Shown: piece after piece, positions 33,305 through 39,739 of the stretch
Layout of the letters: every line of letters begins with the position of its first letter
Numbering within the stretch: the first letter of the stretch is position 1
From: Acidimicrobiaceae bacterium
Lineage (GTDB): Bacteria; Actinomycetota; Acidimicrobiia; Acidimicrobiales; UBA8190
DNA: 39,739 nucleotides
Reading direction: 5' to 3'
Assembly: GCA_003151475.1 (NCBI GenBank)
Contig: PLXQ01000058.1
Location: 1-39,739, forward strand
The notes under the pieces: model-generated
What the model was told of the DNA's origin: nothing
The model's input: the letters and a program-made list of their open reading frames with translations, nothing else
Database searches by the model: none
Position numbers and translations under genes: made by a program

Positions 33305-34650
33305 GACGCCCACCGCTGCGCCGTCGTATCCTGCGGGAAACGCATCACCGTGGCGCCCGCGTGTCCGGGGCACGGTCGGCCCGCGGCGTGAGCCCGGGCG
33401 TCATCGGCGAACACGGCCAGGGCGCTGCGGACCAGCCGGACGACGCCGTCGGGGTGTCGACAGGCGCCGCGTCCTTCAATGGTCGATGCCCGGCTCAAGA
33501 TGCGACCGACCACGTCGGGACCTTCCTGGCCGGCCGCCAATTGCTCGAGATCGCCGGCGACGGCGGGGAGACCGTAGACGCACGGGCCGCACTGGCCGGC
33601 ACTCTGGCCCGCCATGTAGCGCGCGATGCGGGCCGTCTCAGCCAGTCCGCACGAGCCCGCCGGCAAGGCCACGATCACCCCGACGCCCATCGTGGCCCCG
33701 GCCGCTGTCATCGGGCCGGGGGCGTAGGGGGTAGCCAACAGCGACGGGCGGAGCCAGGCTCCTCCGTACCCTCCGAGTAGCACGCCCGACAACTCGCTCT
33801 CGACCCCGGCCCCGCGCAGGATGTCGATCAGAGGAGTTCCCAGTGCCACCTCGAACACCGCGCCGTCGCGTACCGCGCCACTGATGGTCACCAGGGTCGA
33901 ACCCGGTGCCTCGGCGGTACCCACCTGGCGAAACCACTGCGGTCCGTGGCGGGCGATCAGAGCCAGCTGGGCCAGCGTCTCGGCATTGTGCACCACGACG
34001 GGCCGACGCGCGACCTGGAGGGCGACGGACTTGTCGATGCGCAGCATGGGCAGCGCCCGTTGGCGGTCGAGCCACGACACGAGCGCGGACTCCTCCCCCG
34101 TGACGTAGCCAGCCGGGGGGCGGACGACGGAAATCCTGAAGCGGGCGACGCCTGCGATGTTCCGCTCGGTCACCGCCTGTTCGACCGATGCCGCCGCCGA
34201 TCTGTTGTCGTCGGCCACGCAGATCGTCACCTCGGAGGCACCCACCACGGCGGCCACCACCTCGGCCCCGTCCAGCACCAGATGGGGGCTCCGATAGAGA
34301 AGCGCCCGGTCCTTGAAGCTGGCCGGTTCTCCCTCCATGGCGTTCACCACCACCATGGGCCTGCGCCGGCTGGCACTCACGGATGCCCATTTGCGCGCTG
34401 AGGGAAAGCCCGCTCCCCCTCGTCCCACGAGACCTGAGGCCGACACCGCCTCGCGGACGCTTTCTCTCCATGGGGGATCATCGCGGTCCGGGATGAGGAG
34501 CACCCCGTACTGCGCCCAGTGGTCGTCCAGATTGCCGCCGCCGGCATCGTGATGCCCGAGAAGGCGCTGGTCGCTCACGTCACCTCCCGCCCCGGTCGGG
34601 GGGCCGAGGGTCAGTGTTCCGTTGTCTGTGTCCATCGTGGCGACACTCAT
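33301..34650 (-). CDS. NuoF-like flavoprotein (complex I 51-kDa family), three-Cys cluster site
   Basis: This 449-residue protein has the FMN/NADH region of complex I subunit NuoF: SGLVGRGGAGFPSARKW, then VVNAMEGEPASFKDRALL and YVTGEESALVSWLDR. An SLBB-like middle part follows (TLVTISGAVRDG), then a C-terminal Fe-S region. Canonical NuoF has four Cys (SCGxCxPC...C). Here the first is Ala (SAGQCGPC), leaving Cys354, Cys357 and Cys397, so the cluster may be altered. No other complex I genes are nearby, so this is a stand-alone NAD(P)H or ferredoxin oxidoreductase. ATG 34650 has AAAGGA eight bases upstream and overlaps the stop of the ferric-reductase-like gene. Confidence 0.9.
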   Translation of the reverse strand: MSVATMDTDNGTLTLGPPTGAGGDVSDQRLLGHHDAGGGNLDDHWAQYGVLLIPDRDDPPWRESVREAVSASGLVGRGGAGFPSARKWASVSASRRRPMVVVNAMEGEPASFKDRALLYRSPHLVLDGAEVVAAVVGASEVTICVADDNRSAAASVEQAVTERNIAGVARFRISVVRPPAGYVTGEESALVSWLDRQRALPMLRIDKSVALQVARRPVVVHNAETLAQLALIARHGPQWFRQVGTAEAPGSTLVTISGAVRDGAVFEVALGTPLIDILRGAGVESELSGVLLGGYGGAWLRPSLLATPYAPGPMTAAGATMGVGVIVALPAGSCGLAETARIARYMAGQSAGQCGPCVYGLPAVAGDLEQLAAGQEGPDVVGRILSRASTIEGRGACRHPDGVVRLVRSALAVFADDARAHAAGRPCPGHAGATVMRFPQDTTAQRWAS

Positions 34651-35342
34651 CTTCGATTCCTTTCAAGGACGTGGTGGGAAGAGCGCGAGACGATGCCGGC
34701 CGGCGGACGAGGTCTCTCGGTGACGGCCATGGCGCTATGAACCGGGGAGACCCTCCGCGTGATGGCCCGCGTGGTGGCGCCCACTGAGAGGGCCCGGACC
34801 TTGCTCCGACGGTGATCGCCGATGCGCCAGCCGAGGGCTCCGAGGATCGACAAGGTGCAGAGGGCGGCGATGGCGTCCATCCACAGCTTGGAAGCGTCGG
34901 TGCCGGTCCCGAGGGAGTGGGCCATGGCCACCGGCCAGCTCCCGTAGGCCAGCCAATGGATGCCCCGCCAGACACGGGCGCTGATGCGTTGCCGCAGGGC
35001 GCTGGAGATGGCCACGGCCACCATGAGGTCGACCCCCACCGTCCCGAGGCCGGTCCACAGCGGCCGGTAGGAAGAGGCGAAGGGCACCACCAGGGAGGCC
35101 CAGCCCACGTTGACATAGGTGTCGAGGACTGCGGTCAGCACATGGATGGTCAGAAACACCATGGCCAGAAGCGAGATCCGCTTGTGCAGATCGGCCCCGG
35201 CGAAGGCGGGCAACGACCGGGTCCGGGCCCGGCCGGCGGTGAGGATCCCGAGAACCATGGTGCCGCTCAAGAGCACCAGAGCCACGATGCCCGTGGCTCG
35301 CATGGTGTACCAGAGGCTCGTCGACGTCACGGCGAGCATCAC
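34647..35342 (-). CDS. Ferric-reductase-like bis-heme transmembrane protein
   Basis: This 231-residue integral membrane protein has about six helices and resembles the ferric-reductase-like transmembrane domain family (NOX/FRE/MsrQ superfamily). Four His form two heme pairs: LHKRIS...TIH is H-x13-H and GIHWLAY...MAH is H-x12-H, the classic spacing for two stacked b hemes across the membrane. There is no fused FAD/NAD domain, so electrons must come from a partner, probably the NuoF-like protein and ferredoxin encoded next. GTG 35342 overlaps the apbE stop as GTGA; the adjacent ATG 35339 is an equally good start. The C-terminal ~50 residues are basic and likely cytoplasmic. Confidence 0.85.
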   Translation of the reverse strand: MMLAVTSTSLWYTMRATGIVALVLLSGTMVLGILTAGRARTRSLPAFAGADLHKRISLLAMVFLTIHVLTAVLDTYVNVGWASLVVPFASSYRPLWTGLGTVGVDLMVAVAISSALRQRISARVWRGIHWLAYGSWPVAMAHSLGTGTDASKLWMDAIAALCTLSILGALGWRIGDHRRSKVRALSVGATTRAITRRVSPVHSAMAVTERPRPPAGIVSRSSHHVLERNRR

Positions 35343-36361
35343 GCCACCGCTGCTTCGTGGTCACGGGCTGCTTCGTGGTCACGGACTTCTTCGTGGTCAC
35401 GGACTTCTTCGTGGTCACGGACTTCTTCGTCGTCACGCAAAGGCGCGTCTGTGGGCCAAGCTCCCACTGTCACGATCCGACCGTCGGCACCGACCAGGCG
35501 GGCCGACACCCCATGGGCGGCCAAGTTGCCCGGGGCGTCCTCACCCCACACCACCGCCGCTGTGCTCCACGCATTGGCCTCGACGCAATTGGGGGCCAGA
35601 ACGGACACGACGGACCAGACGGCGACGGCCGGTTCACCGGTCCACGGATCGACGATGTGGTGCATCTGATGACCGTGGCGTACCCACGTGCGGCTGGTGG
35701 TCCCCGACGTCGCCACCCCTCCGGCGAAAACGGACAGGACCAGATCGACCTCGTCGGAGGGCGTCGTACTACGGACACCGATGCCGATGGCCCATCCCTG
35801 CTCCGGGGCGGCGCCGGCCAGAGCCACGTCGCCGCCCAGATTGACGAGCACCCCGCATCCGAGCGCGTCCGAGATGCGCTGCGCCGCCCGGTCGGCGGCG
35901 AAGGCCTTCCCTGTCGACCCGAGGTCGATGTGCACCCCGTCGGGAATGGCCACCGTGCGGGCTTCGGGGTCCAACCTGATCCGCCACCAACCCGGCGCCG
36001 GCTCCGGTCGGCACTCGATCTCTGCTGGGGCGGCGTCGTCGAGTTCGTCGAAGTCGCGGTCGTACCCGAGCTCGATCAGAGCCGACCCCGTGGTCGGGTC
36101 CACGGTCCCCCCCGTGCGCTCAGCGACGGCATAGGCCACTTCAAGGGCATCGAAGAGCAAGGGGCTCACGGCAAGGGGAAGACCGTGGCTCTTGTCTTCG
36201 AGTTGCCTGATCTCCGAGTCGCTGCGGAACCGGCTGCACGCTTGGTCGAGCGCCACCATTTCTTCGGCCAGAAGACGCAGTGCGTCATCGGCCACCGGGG
36301 CGTCGGTCACGATCACCGTGGCCGTCGTTCCGATCGCCCGCATCGAACGGGTGGCGCTCAT
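35339..36361 (-). CDS. apbE: FAD:protein FMN transferase (ApbE family)
   Basis: This 340-residue ApbE-family protein attaches FMN covalently to a Thr/Ser of a target flavoprotein. Family marks are HIDLGSTGKAFAADRAA, LVNLGGDVALAG, VATSGTTSRTWVRHG and HHIVDPWTGEPA. No signal peptide or lipobox is present, so it probably acts in the cytoplasm, unlike many periplasmic ApbE proteins. The C-terminus ends in five to six copies of a charged hexapeptide (RDHEEV/RDHEAA) encoded by an 18-base tandem repeat. ATG 36361 overlaps the stop of the Ser/Thr-rich gene, and the 3' end overlaps the ferric-reductase-like gene. The frame is open further upstream, but that is antisense low-complexity sequence. Confidence 0.88.
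   Translation of the reverse strand: MSATRSMRAIGTTATVIVTDAPVADDALRLLAEEMVALDQACSRFRSDSEIRQLEDKSHGLPLAVSPLLFDALEVAYAVAERTGGTVDPTTGSALIELGYDRDFDELDDAAPAEIECRPEPAPGWWRIRLDPEARTVAIPDGVHIDLGSTGKAFAADRAAQRISDALGCGVLVNLGGDVALAGAAPEQGWAIGIGVRSTTPSDEVDLVLSVFAGGVATSGTTSRTWVRHGHQMHHIVDPWTGEPAVAVWSVVSVLAPNCVEANAWSTAAVVWGEDAPGNLAAHGVSARLVGADGRIVTVGAWPTDAPLRDDEEVRDHEEVRDHEEVRDHEAARDHEAAVA
35351..35440. repeat. 18-bp tandem repeat inside the 3' end of apbE
   Basis: Five consecutive 18-base units lie at 35351, 35369, 35387, 35405 and 35423. The first four are nearly identical and the last is degenerate. They encode the RDHEEV/RDHEAA hexapeptides at the ApbE C-terminus. The repeat is in frame (18 = 6 codons), so copy-number change would alter tail length without a frameshift. 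Confidence 0.85.
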
Positions 36362-36723
36362 GACGTCTGCCCCGATGTCGTCGTCGGCGTGGTTGTCGGC
36401 GTGGTGCTCGCCGGTGTCGCGGTCGTGGCGCTGGACGAGGAGGAGGACGATGACGCCGTTTGTCCGCTCGTCGTCACGGCGGTCGATGAATTGGTCGTGG
36501 CCGAGGTGGCGGCGGAGGATCCCGTCTTCCTCGTGACCGCCGTCGTGACAGAGGCGGAAGAGGTGGCGGTGTCGGACGCCACCAGCAGGCCGAGTCCGAC
36601 CGAGCTCATCACGGCCGCCACAGCGACGGCGTCGACGATCCGTCGGACCCTGCCCATGGCTCCGTCGCGATGTGAGCGGGCAGGCCAACGCGTGGGCGTG
36701 GGTCCCGGGGATGAGTGTGGCAT
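36358..36723 (-). CDS. Ser/Thr-rich membrane-anchored or secreted small protein, first gene of redox operon
   Basis: This 121-residue protein has a basic N-terminus (GRVRRIVD), one hydrophobic segment (AVAVAAVMSSVGLGLLVAS, ~residues 33-51) and an ~65-residue tail almost entirely Ser, Thr, Ala and Pro, ending TSGQTS. The tail resembles the linker that precedes the FMN-binding domain in actinobacterial ApbE substrates, but that domain and its [S/T]GA[T/S] flavinylation motif are absent. It may be a truncated relic or a distinct surface peptide. AAAGGAGC lies four bases before ATG 36723, a strong ribosome site. Its stop overlaps apbE as ATGA. The PhoP-box-like repeats lie 164 bases upstream. Confidence 0.7.
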   Translation of the reverse strand: MPHSSPGPTPTRWPARSHRDGAMGRVRRIVDAVAVAAVMSSVGLGLLVASDTATSSASVTTAVTRKTGSSAATSATTNSSTAVTTSGQTASSSSSSSSATTATPASTTPTTTPTTTSGQTS

Positions 36724-36886
36724 GTCGGCTCCTTTCCTTGCAGGGGGTGCGGAGTGCGAATCACCCCGTGTTGCTGAGAGATCCGATGACCGCCGTCTTC
36801 GTGTCCCCATTGGACAGGGCGTTCTCCTGAGCCAGCCCAGACTCCGCTGGGAGTCGCCTGTGAATCGCGCCGACCCCGGCCGGAGG

Positions 36887-36915
36887 TCACAGCCGGCTCA
36901 CAGCCAGGTCACATT
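36887..36915 (+). promoter_or_regulatory. Triple direct repeat matching a PhoP box
   Basis: TCACAGC (36887-36893), TCACAGC (36898-36904) and TCACATT (36909-36915) recur with four-base spacers, an exact 11-base period. A reverse-oriented TCACAGG half-site lies at 36857-36863. The M. tuberculosis PhoP consensus is, as I recall it, two TCACAGC 7-mers with a four-base spacer. The site is ~94 bases upstream of the response regulator and ~164 bases upstream of the divergent redox operon. Confidence 0.7.
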
Positions 36916-36960
36916 CGACGTCTATTCCGAGGTGGGATGCTGGAGGAAGTCGCTGGCCAC

Positions 36961-36994
36961 GGGTGTCATTGCGATACGGGTGTCATTGCGATAC
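36961..36994. repeat. Perfect 17-bp tandem duplication before the response regulator
   Basis: A 17-base unit starting GGGTGTCATT and ending GCGATAC occurs twice in perfect tandem (36961-36977 and 36978-36994). It abuts the GGAGGA ribosome site at 36995-37000. It could be a second regulator site or a recent duplication in the leader. Confidence 0.8.
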
Positions 36995-37008
36995 GGAGGA
37001 GCGGATCG

Positions 37009-37707
37009 GTGGACGCATCACGCAATCAGCGGATCCTGGTCGTCGACGATGAACCCTCGATTGTGGACGCCGTCGCCACGTCGCTTCGCTATGAGGGCTT
37101 CGACGTCTCAGAGGCGGTCAACGGGCGCCAAGCTCTGTCGTGTGTGCAGGAGAGCCCGCCCGATCTGATCGTGCTCGACGTCATGCTGCCCGACCTCGAC
37201 GGCCTGGAGGTCACCCGCCGCCTGCGGACCGACGGCGTCAGCGTCCCCATTCTCCTCCTGACCGCCAGAGATGCCGTCGAAGACAGGGTGGCGGGACTCA
37301 CCCTCGGGGCTGACGACTACGTCACCAAGCCCTTCGCCCTGGCCGAAATTGTGGCCCGTGTCCACGCCATTCTCCGCCGCGTCGGCGGCGAGCCTGTCGA
37401 GAACATCTTGCGGTTCGCCGATATCGAGATGGACGAGAGCGCCCACACGGTGACCCGGGCGGGCCAAGCCGTCTCGCTCACCGCCACCGAGTTCAACCTC
37501 CTTCGATTCTTCTTACTCAACCCGCGCCTCGTGCTCTCGAAGTCCCAGATTCTCGACAACGTGTGGCACTACGACTTCGACGGTGACGGCAACGTGGTGG
37601 AGACCTACGTCAGCTACCTGCGCAAGAAGCTCGAGGCGCTCGGCTCCCCCGTCATCCACACCATCCGCCTCGTCGGTTACGTATTGCGTGAGCCCGCAGC
37701 GCAATAG
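37009..37707 (+). CDS. PhoP-like OmpR-family response regulator
   Basis: This 232-residue regulator has a receiver domain (~8-120: acidic Asp13-Asp14, phospho-acceptor Asp57 in VLDVMLPDLDG, switch Thr in LLTARD and Lys in YVTKPF). An OmpR-type winged helix follows (~135-230: LTATEFNLLRFFLLNP, YVSYLRKKLE, HTIRLVGYVLRE). The receiver sequence is close in style to mycobacterial PhoP. GTG 37009 has GGAGGA eight bases upstream; an in-frame upstream ATG at 36937 would run through the tandem duplication and is unlikely. A PhoP-box-like triple repeat lies upstream, so autoregulation is likely. The kinase gene follows after three bases. PhoP identity is inferred; MprA- or TcrX-like is the alternative. 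Confidence 0.92.
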   Translation: MDASRNQRILVVDDEPSIVDAVATSLRYEGFDVSEAVNGRQALSCVQESPPDLIVLDVMLPDLDGLEVTRRLRTDGVSVPILLLTARDAVEDRVAGLTLGADDYVTKPFALAEIVARVHAILRRVGGEPVENILRFADIEMDESAHTVTRAGQAVSLTATEFNLLRFFLLNPRLVLSKSQILDNVWHYDFDGDGNVVETYVSYLRKKLEALGSPVIHTIRLVGYVLREPAAQ

Positions 37708-37710
37708 CTG

Positions 37711-39267
37711 ATGTCCCTCCGCGCCCGGCTGCTCATCGCCATCGGAGCCATCGCCATCGTCGCTCTGGTCGGCGCCAATGTCGTGACCTATTCGGAGCTC
37801 CAGTCATTCCTCACTCAGCGCATCGACCAGCAGCTCGAACAGTCCCATATCGGCATCGAAGCTTCGATCAACAGCGGACAGGTTCTCTCCTGCTTCGCCA
37901 TACCGGGCCAGGGCGGACCGGGTACGAACCCAACCGGTGGTTCCGGCAACAACCAGAACGACCAACCGCCGTCCAATGCCATTCAGGTCCAGGCGGTGGA
38001 GGTCCGCTCACCGTCAGGTGGGGTGGTCAACTCGCAGAGCTGTGCGGCCAATGTGGACGGCATCAACTACACACCACAGATACCGCGCACCATCACCGGG
38101 TTCTCCACCGCCGATAACGGCGAGCGCGTGGCGTACTTCGTTGCCGCCTCATCCCAGCACGGAGGCCCGGAGTTCCGGGTGCGCGCCTCGATCCTGAAAG
38201 ACGGGGACATACTCATCGTGGCCCAGCCGCTCGGTACCACGGAGTCCACCCTGCACCATCTCCTCCTGGTGGAGGGCGCCGCCAGCGCCGGCGCCATTGT
38301 TGTGGCCCTGATCAGCGGCCTGTGGTTGGTGCGCCTCGGCCTTCGTCCGCTGCTCGCCATGGAGCGAACGGCTGAGTCGATTGCCGCCGGCAACCTTACG
38401 GAGCGGGTGCCGGGGGAGAACGGCAAGACCGAGGTCGGGCGTCTGGCCCGCACCCTCAACGTCATGCTGAGCAGAATCGAGGCTGCCTTCAGCGCCCGAC
38501 TGACGTCCGAACGCCGGTTGCGGGCGTCGGAAAGCCGGCTCCGGCGGTTCGTGGCCGACGCCTCGCACGAACTGCGTACCCCCATAGCCGCCGTCTCCGC
38601 CTATGCCGAGCTCTTCGGACGAGGAGCTTCGGAGAACAAGGACGACCTCCAACGGTTGATGACCGGCATCCGCAACGAGACGAGCCGCATGGAGCACCTG
38701 GTGGCCGACCTCCTGCTGCTGGCGCGCCTCGACGAGGGCCGTCCCATGGAGCAGCGCTCCGTGGACCTGGTGGCGCTCTGCGCCGAGGCGGTCCGGACAG
38801 CGGCCACGGTGGGCCCGGGCTGGCCCGTGACATTCGCAGCGTCCGAGCCGGTGGAGATCATGGGCGACGGCACGAGCCTCCGGCAGGTCATCGACAACCT
38901 GCTCGGCAACGTCCGAGCCCACACCCCGCCCGGCACCGCGGCGCGGGTCTCGGTGGCGAAGGAGGACGGGGGAGCGGTGATCCGGGTGGCCGACAACGGC
39001 CCCGGCATGGCATCCGACGAAGCCGCGCTCATATTCGAGCGCTTCTACCGCTCCGACCCTTCTCGCTCCCGGCTGCACGGAGGCGCCGGGCTCGGCCTCT
39101 CCATCGTGAGCGCCATCGTCGCCAACCACGGGGGAGCGGTCACCGCCGAGGGAAAGGTGGGCGAGGGGATGACGTTCACCGTGCACCTCCCGGCGCATGC
39201 GCCGGCATCCCCGCAGATAAGCGACGACGAAGGGGCCGAGCCGCCGGACGGTGCCAGCGGAGGGTGA
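37711..39267 (+). CDS. Sensor histidine kinase (PhoR-like), HAMP-type
   Basis: This 518-residue membrane kinase has a first helix (~6-27), an extracytoplasmic sensor (~28-185) and a second helix (~186-212). A HAMP linker follows (~213-265, with LGLRPLLAMERTAESIAAG), then a HisKA domain with His286 in DASHELRTPIAAVSAYAEL. The HATPase has an N box (NLLGNVRAHTP), a G1 box (VADNGPGM) and a G2 box (GAGLGLSIV). The sensor has a Gly/Asn/Gln-rich loop and two Cys (Cys61 and Cys111) that could form a redox-sensitive disulfide. ATG 37711 follows the regulator stop by three bases. It would phosphorylate the adjacent PhoP-like protein. Confidence 0.93.
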   Translation: MSLRARLLIAIGAIAIVALVGANVVTYSELQSFLTQRIDQQLEQSHIGIEASINSGQVLSCFAIPGQGGPGTNPTGGSGNNQNDQPPSNAIQVQAVEVRSPSGGVVNSQSCAANVDGINYTPQIPRTITGFSTADNGERVAYFVAASSQHGGPEFRVRASILKDGDILIVAQPLGTTESTLHHLLLVEGAASAGAIVVALISGLWLVRLGLRPLLAMERTAESIAAGNLTERVPGENGKTEVGRLARTLNVMLSRIEAAFSARLTSERRLRASESRLRRFVADASHELRTPIAAVSAYAELFGRGASENKDDLQRLMTGIRNETSRMEHLVADLLLLARLDEGRPMEQRSVDLVALCAEAVRTAATVGPGWPVTFAASEPVEIMGDGTSLRQVIDNLLGNVRAHTPPGTAARVSVAKEDGGAVIRVADNGPGMASDEAALIFERFYRSDPSRSRLHGGAGLGLSIVSAIVANHGGAVTAEGKVGEGMTFTVHLPAHAPASPQISDDEGAEPPDGASGG

Positions 39268-39287
39268 TCACCATCAGAAGGTGATCA
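39265..39287. repeat. Inverted repeat at the kinase gene end
   Basis: TGATCACC (39265-39272) and GGTGATCA (39280-39287) form a perfect eight-base dyad around a seven-base spacer, beginning at the kinase stop codon. The left arm lies in the 10-base palindrome GGTGATCACC (39263-39272). No T-run follows. Terminator, processing site or operator for the next gene are all possible. Confidence 0.5.
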
Positions 39288-39386
39288 ATTGCCAGGTCAT
39301 TCACAGGCGGTCCTGCTGGGCGCCAAAGTTCGACGCCCCAAGGTGGTCTTGTCCCCATCCGGGAGACACGGACCAAAGGAATGATC

Positions 39387-39739
39387 ATGAAAACAGAGAC
39401 TGAAACAATCCAACGACCCCGGCGCCGGACCCCCAGAGTTCTCGCCTCCGCGCTCGGGCTTGTCGGGCTGGGTGCCGGGGCCGGCGCCATAGCGGCAACG
39501 GCGGCCACTGCCAGTGCGGCGACCACGTCCACGTCGACCACGGCGCCCCAGAGCTCGTCGGGTACGGGCCCATCGGGCACGGGCTCCTCGACCGCGCCCC
39601 CACCGGGCGGTCTGGGGCTCCCCCTGAGCGGAACGGTGACCGCCGTCGGGAGCTCCGATGTCACCATCAAGACGAGCACGGGGACAACCACGTACGGCGT
39701 CACCAGTACGAGCGACATCGACAAGAACGGTGAGGCGAC
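39387..39739 (+). CDS. Secreted protein with DUF5666-like beta domain, truncated by window edge
   Basis: This is the N-terminal 117 residues of a gene running off the right edge. A basic start (RPRRRTPRVLAS) leads into a hydrophobic Ala/Gly segment (ALGLVGLGAGAGAIAATAAT), consistent with an export signal. An Ser/Thr/Pro/Gly linker follows, and then SGTVTAVGSSDVTIKTSTGT, which resembles the small beta-barrel repeats of the DUF5666 type. ATG 39387 is chosen because AAAGGA lies six bases upstream; ATG 39381 would abut that site. It follows the two-component pair by 119 bases and may be a target of it, although only a single TCACAGG half-site (39301) is visible in the gap. Confidence 0.65.
   Translation, partial: MKTETETIQRPRRRTPRVLASALGLVGLGAGAGAIAATAATASAATTSTSTTAPQSSSGTGPSGTGSSTAPPPGGLGLPLSGTVTAVGSSDVTIKTSTGTTTYGVTSTSDIDKNGEA

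Noticed and set aside
33301..34650. NuoF-like gene as part of a complex I operon.
   Set aside because: No other nuo gene is present nearby, and the partners are ApbE, a ferric-reductase-like protein and a small ferredoxin, so it is a stand-alone oxidoreductase.
35351..35440. A CRISPR-like repeat array.
   Set aside because: The units are adjacent with no spacers, 18 bases long, and in frame with the ApbE coding sequence.
1..39739. tRNA or rRNA genes, insertion sequences, prophage or integration sites.
   Set aside because: I saw no cloverleaf-like or rRNA-like stretch, no transposase or integrase domain, and no terminal inverted repeats flanking genes. Base composition is even throughout.

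Overview
The window is high-GC DNA from an actinomycetote. Dense operons with ATGA/GTGA overlaps, frequent GTG starts, many leaderless-type starts (a TANNNT box 6-7 bases before the start codon), a menaquinone pathway and an aa3-type oxidase all fit that. The gene mix resembles Acidimicrobiia, perhaps an acidophilic member (sedolisin-like secreted protease, secreted GH65 trehalase-like enzyme). That placement is an inference from gene content, not a database result. I see no tRNA, rRNA, CRISPR array, transposase or phage gene.

Layout. 1-3985: a partial secreted Ig-like protein, a gamma-glutamylcyclotransferase-like protein, and a minus-strand run with a small membrane protein, an alpha/beta hydrolase and two transglutaminase-like proteins. 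4139-16205: a respiratory block. On the plus strand are ctaB, a SCO protein and an anchored protein. On the minus strand is a nine-gene operon running from 16205 down to 6669: SCO fused to a membrane domain, a lipoprotein, a CtaG-type factor, a CuA-like cupredoxin, oxidase subunits II, I and III, a 38-residue membrane peptide, and a second CtaG-type factor. 16351-19758: a large secreted subtilase-like protease, divergent from a membrane diguanylate cyclase. 21136-30235: a nearly complete menaquinone cluster (menC, menE, menB, menA, menH, menD, menF, menG) on alternating strands, with a tandem-HTH MerR regulator heading the menG-menF operon. 30300-32996: a secreted GH65-family enzyme with a discoidin-like tail. 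33086-36723: a five-gene operon in which every junction overlaps: Ser/Thr-rich anchored peptide, ApbE flavin transferase, ferric-reductase-like bis-heme membrane protein, NuoF-like flavoprotein, and a three-Cys ferredoxin. 37009-39267: a PhoP/PhoR-like two-component system, followed by a partial secreted protein.

How the genes work together. Menaquinone made by the Men enzymes would feed the membrane chain ending in the heme-copper oxidase. CtaB, the SCO proteins and the CtaG-type proteins would supply heme and copper to that oxidase. The NuoF/ferredoxin/ferric-reductase/ApbE operon looks like a separate route that moves electrons from cytosolic NAD(P)H or ferredoxin across the membrane.

The strongest unusual signals are: (1) an 11-bp-periodic triple direct repeat that matches the mycobacterial PhoP box, between the PhoP-like gene and the electron-transfer operon; (2) that fully overlapping operon, whose first gene looks like a flavoprotein anchor without its flavin domain; (3) a near-palindromic shared -10 element that appears to drive leaderless menE one way and a 12-codon leader ORF coupled to menB the other way; (4) an oxidase subunit I lacking both canonical proton-channel residues; (5) a subtilase-like protease with a sedolisin-type Glu/Asp/Ser site.
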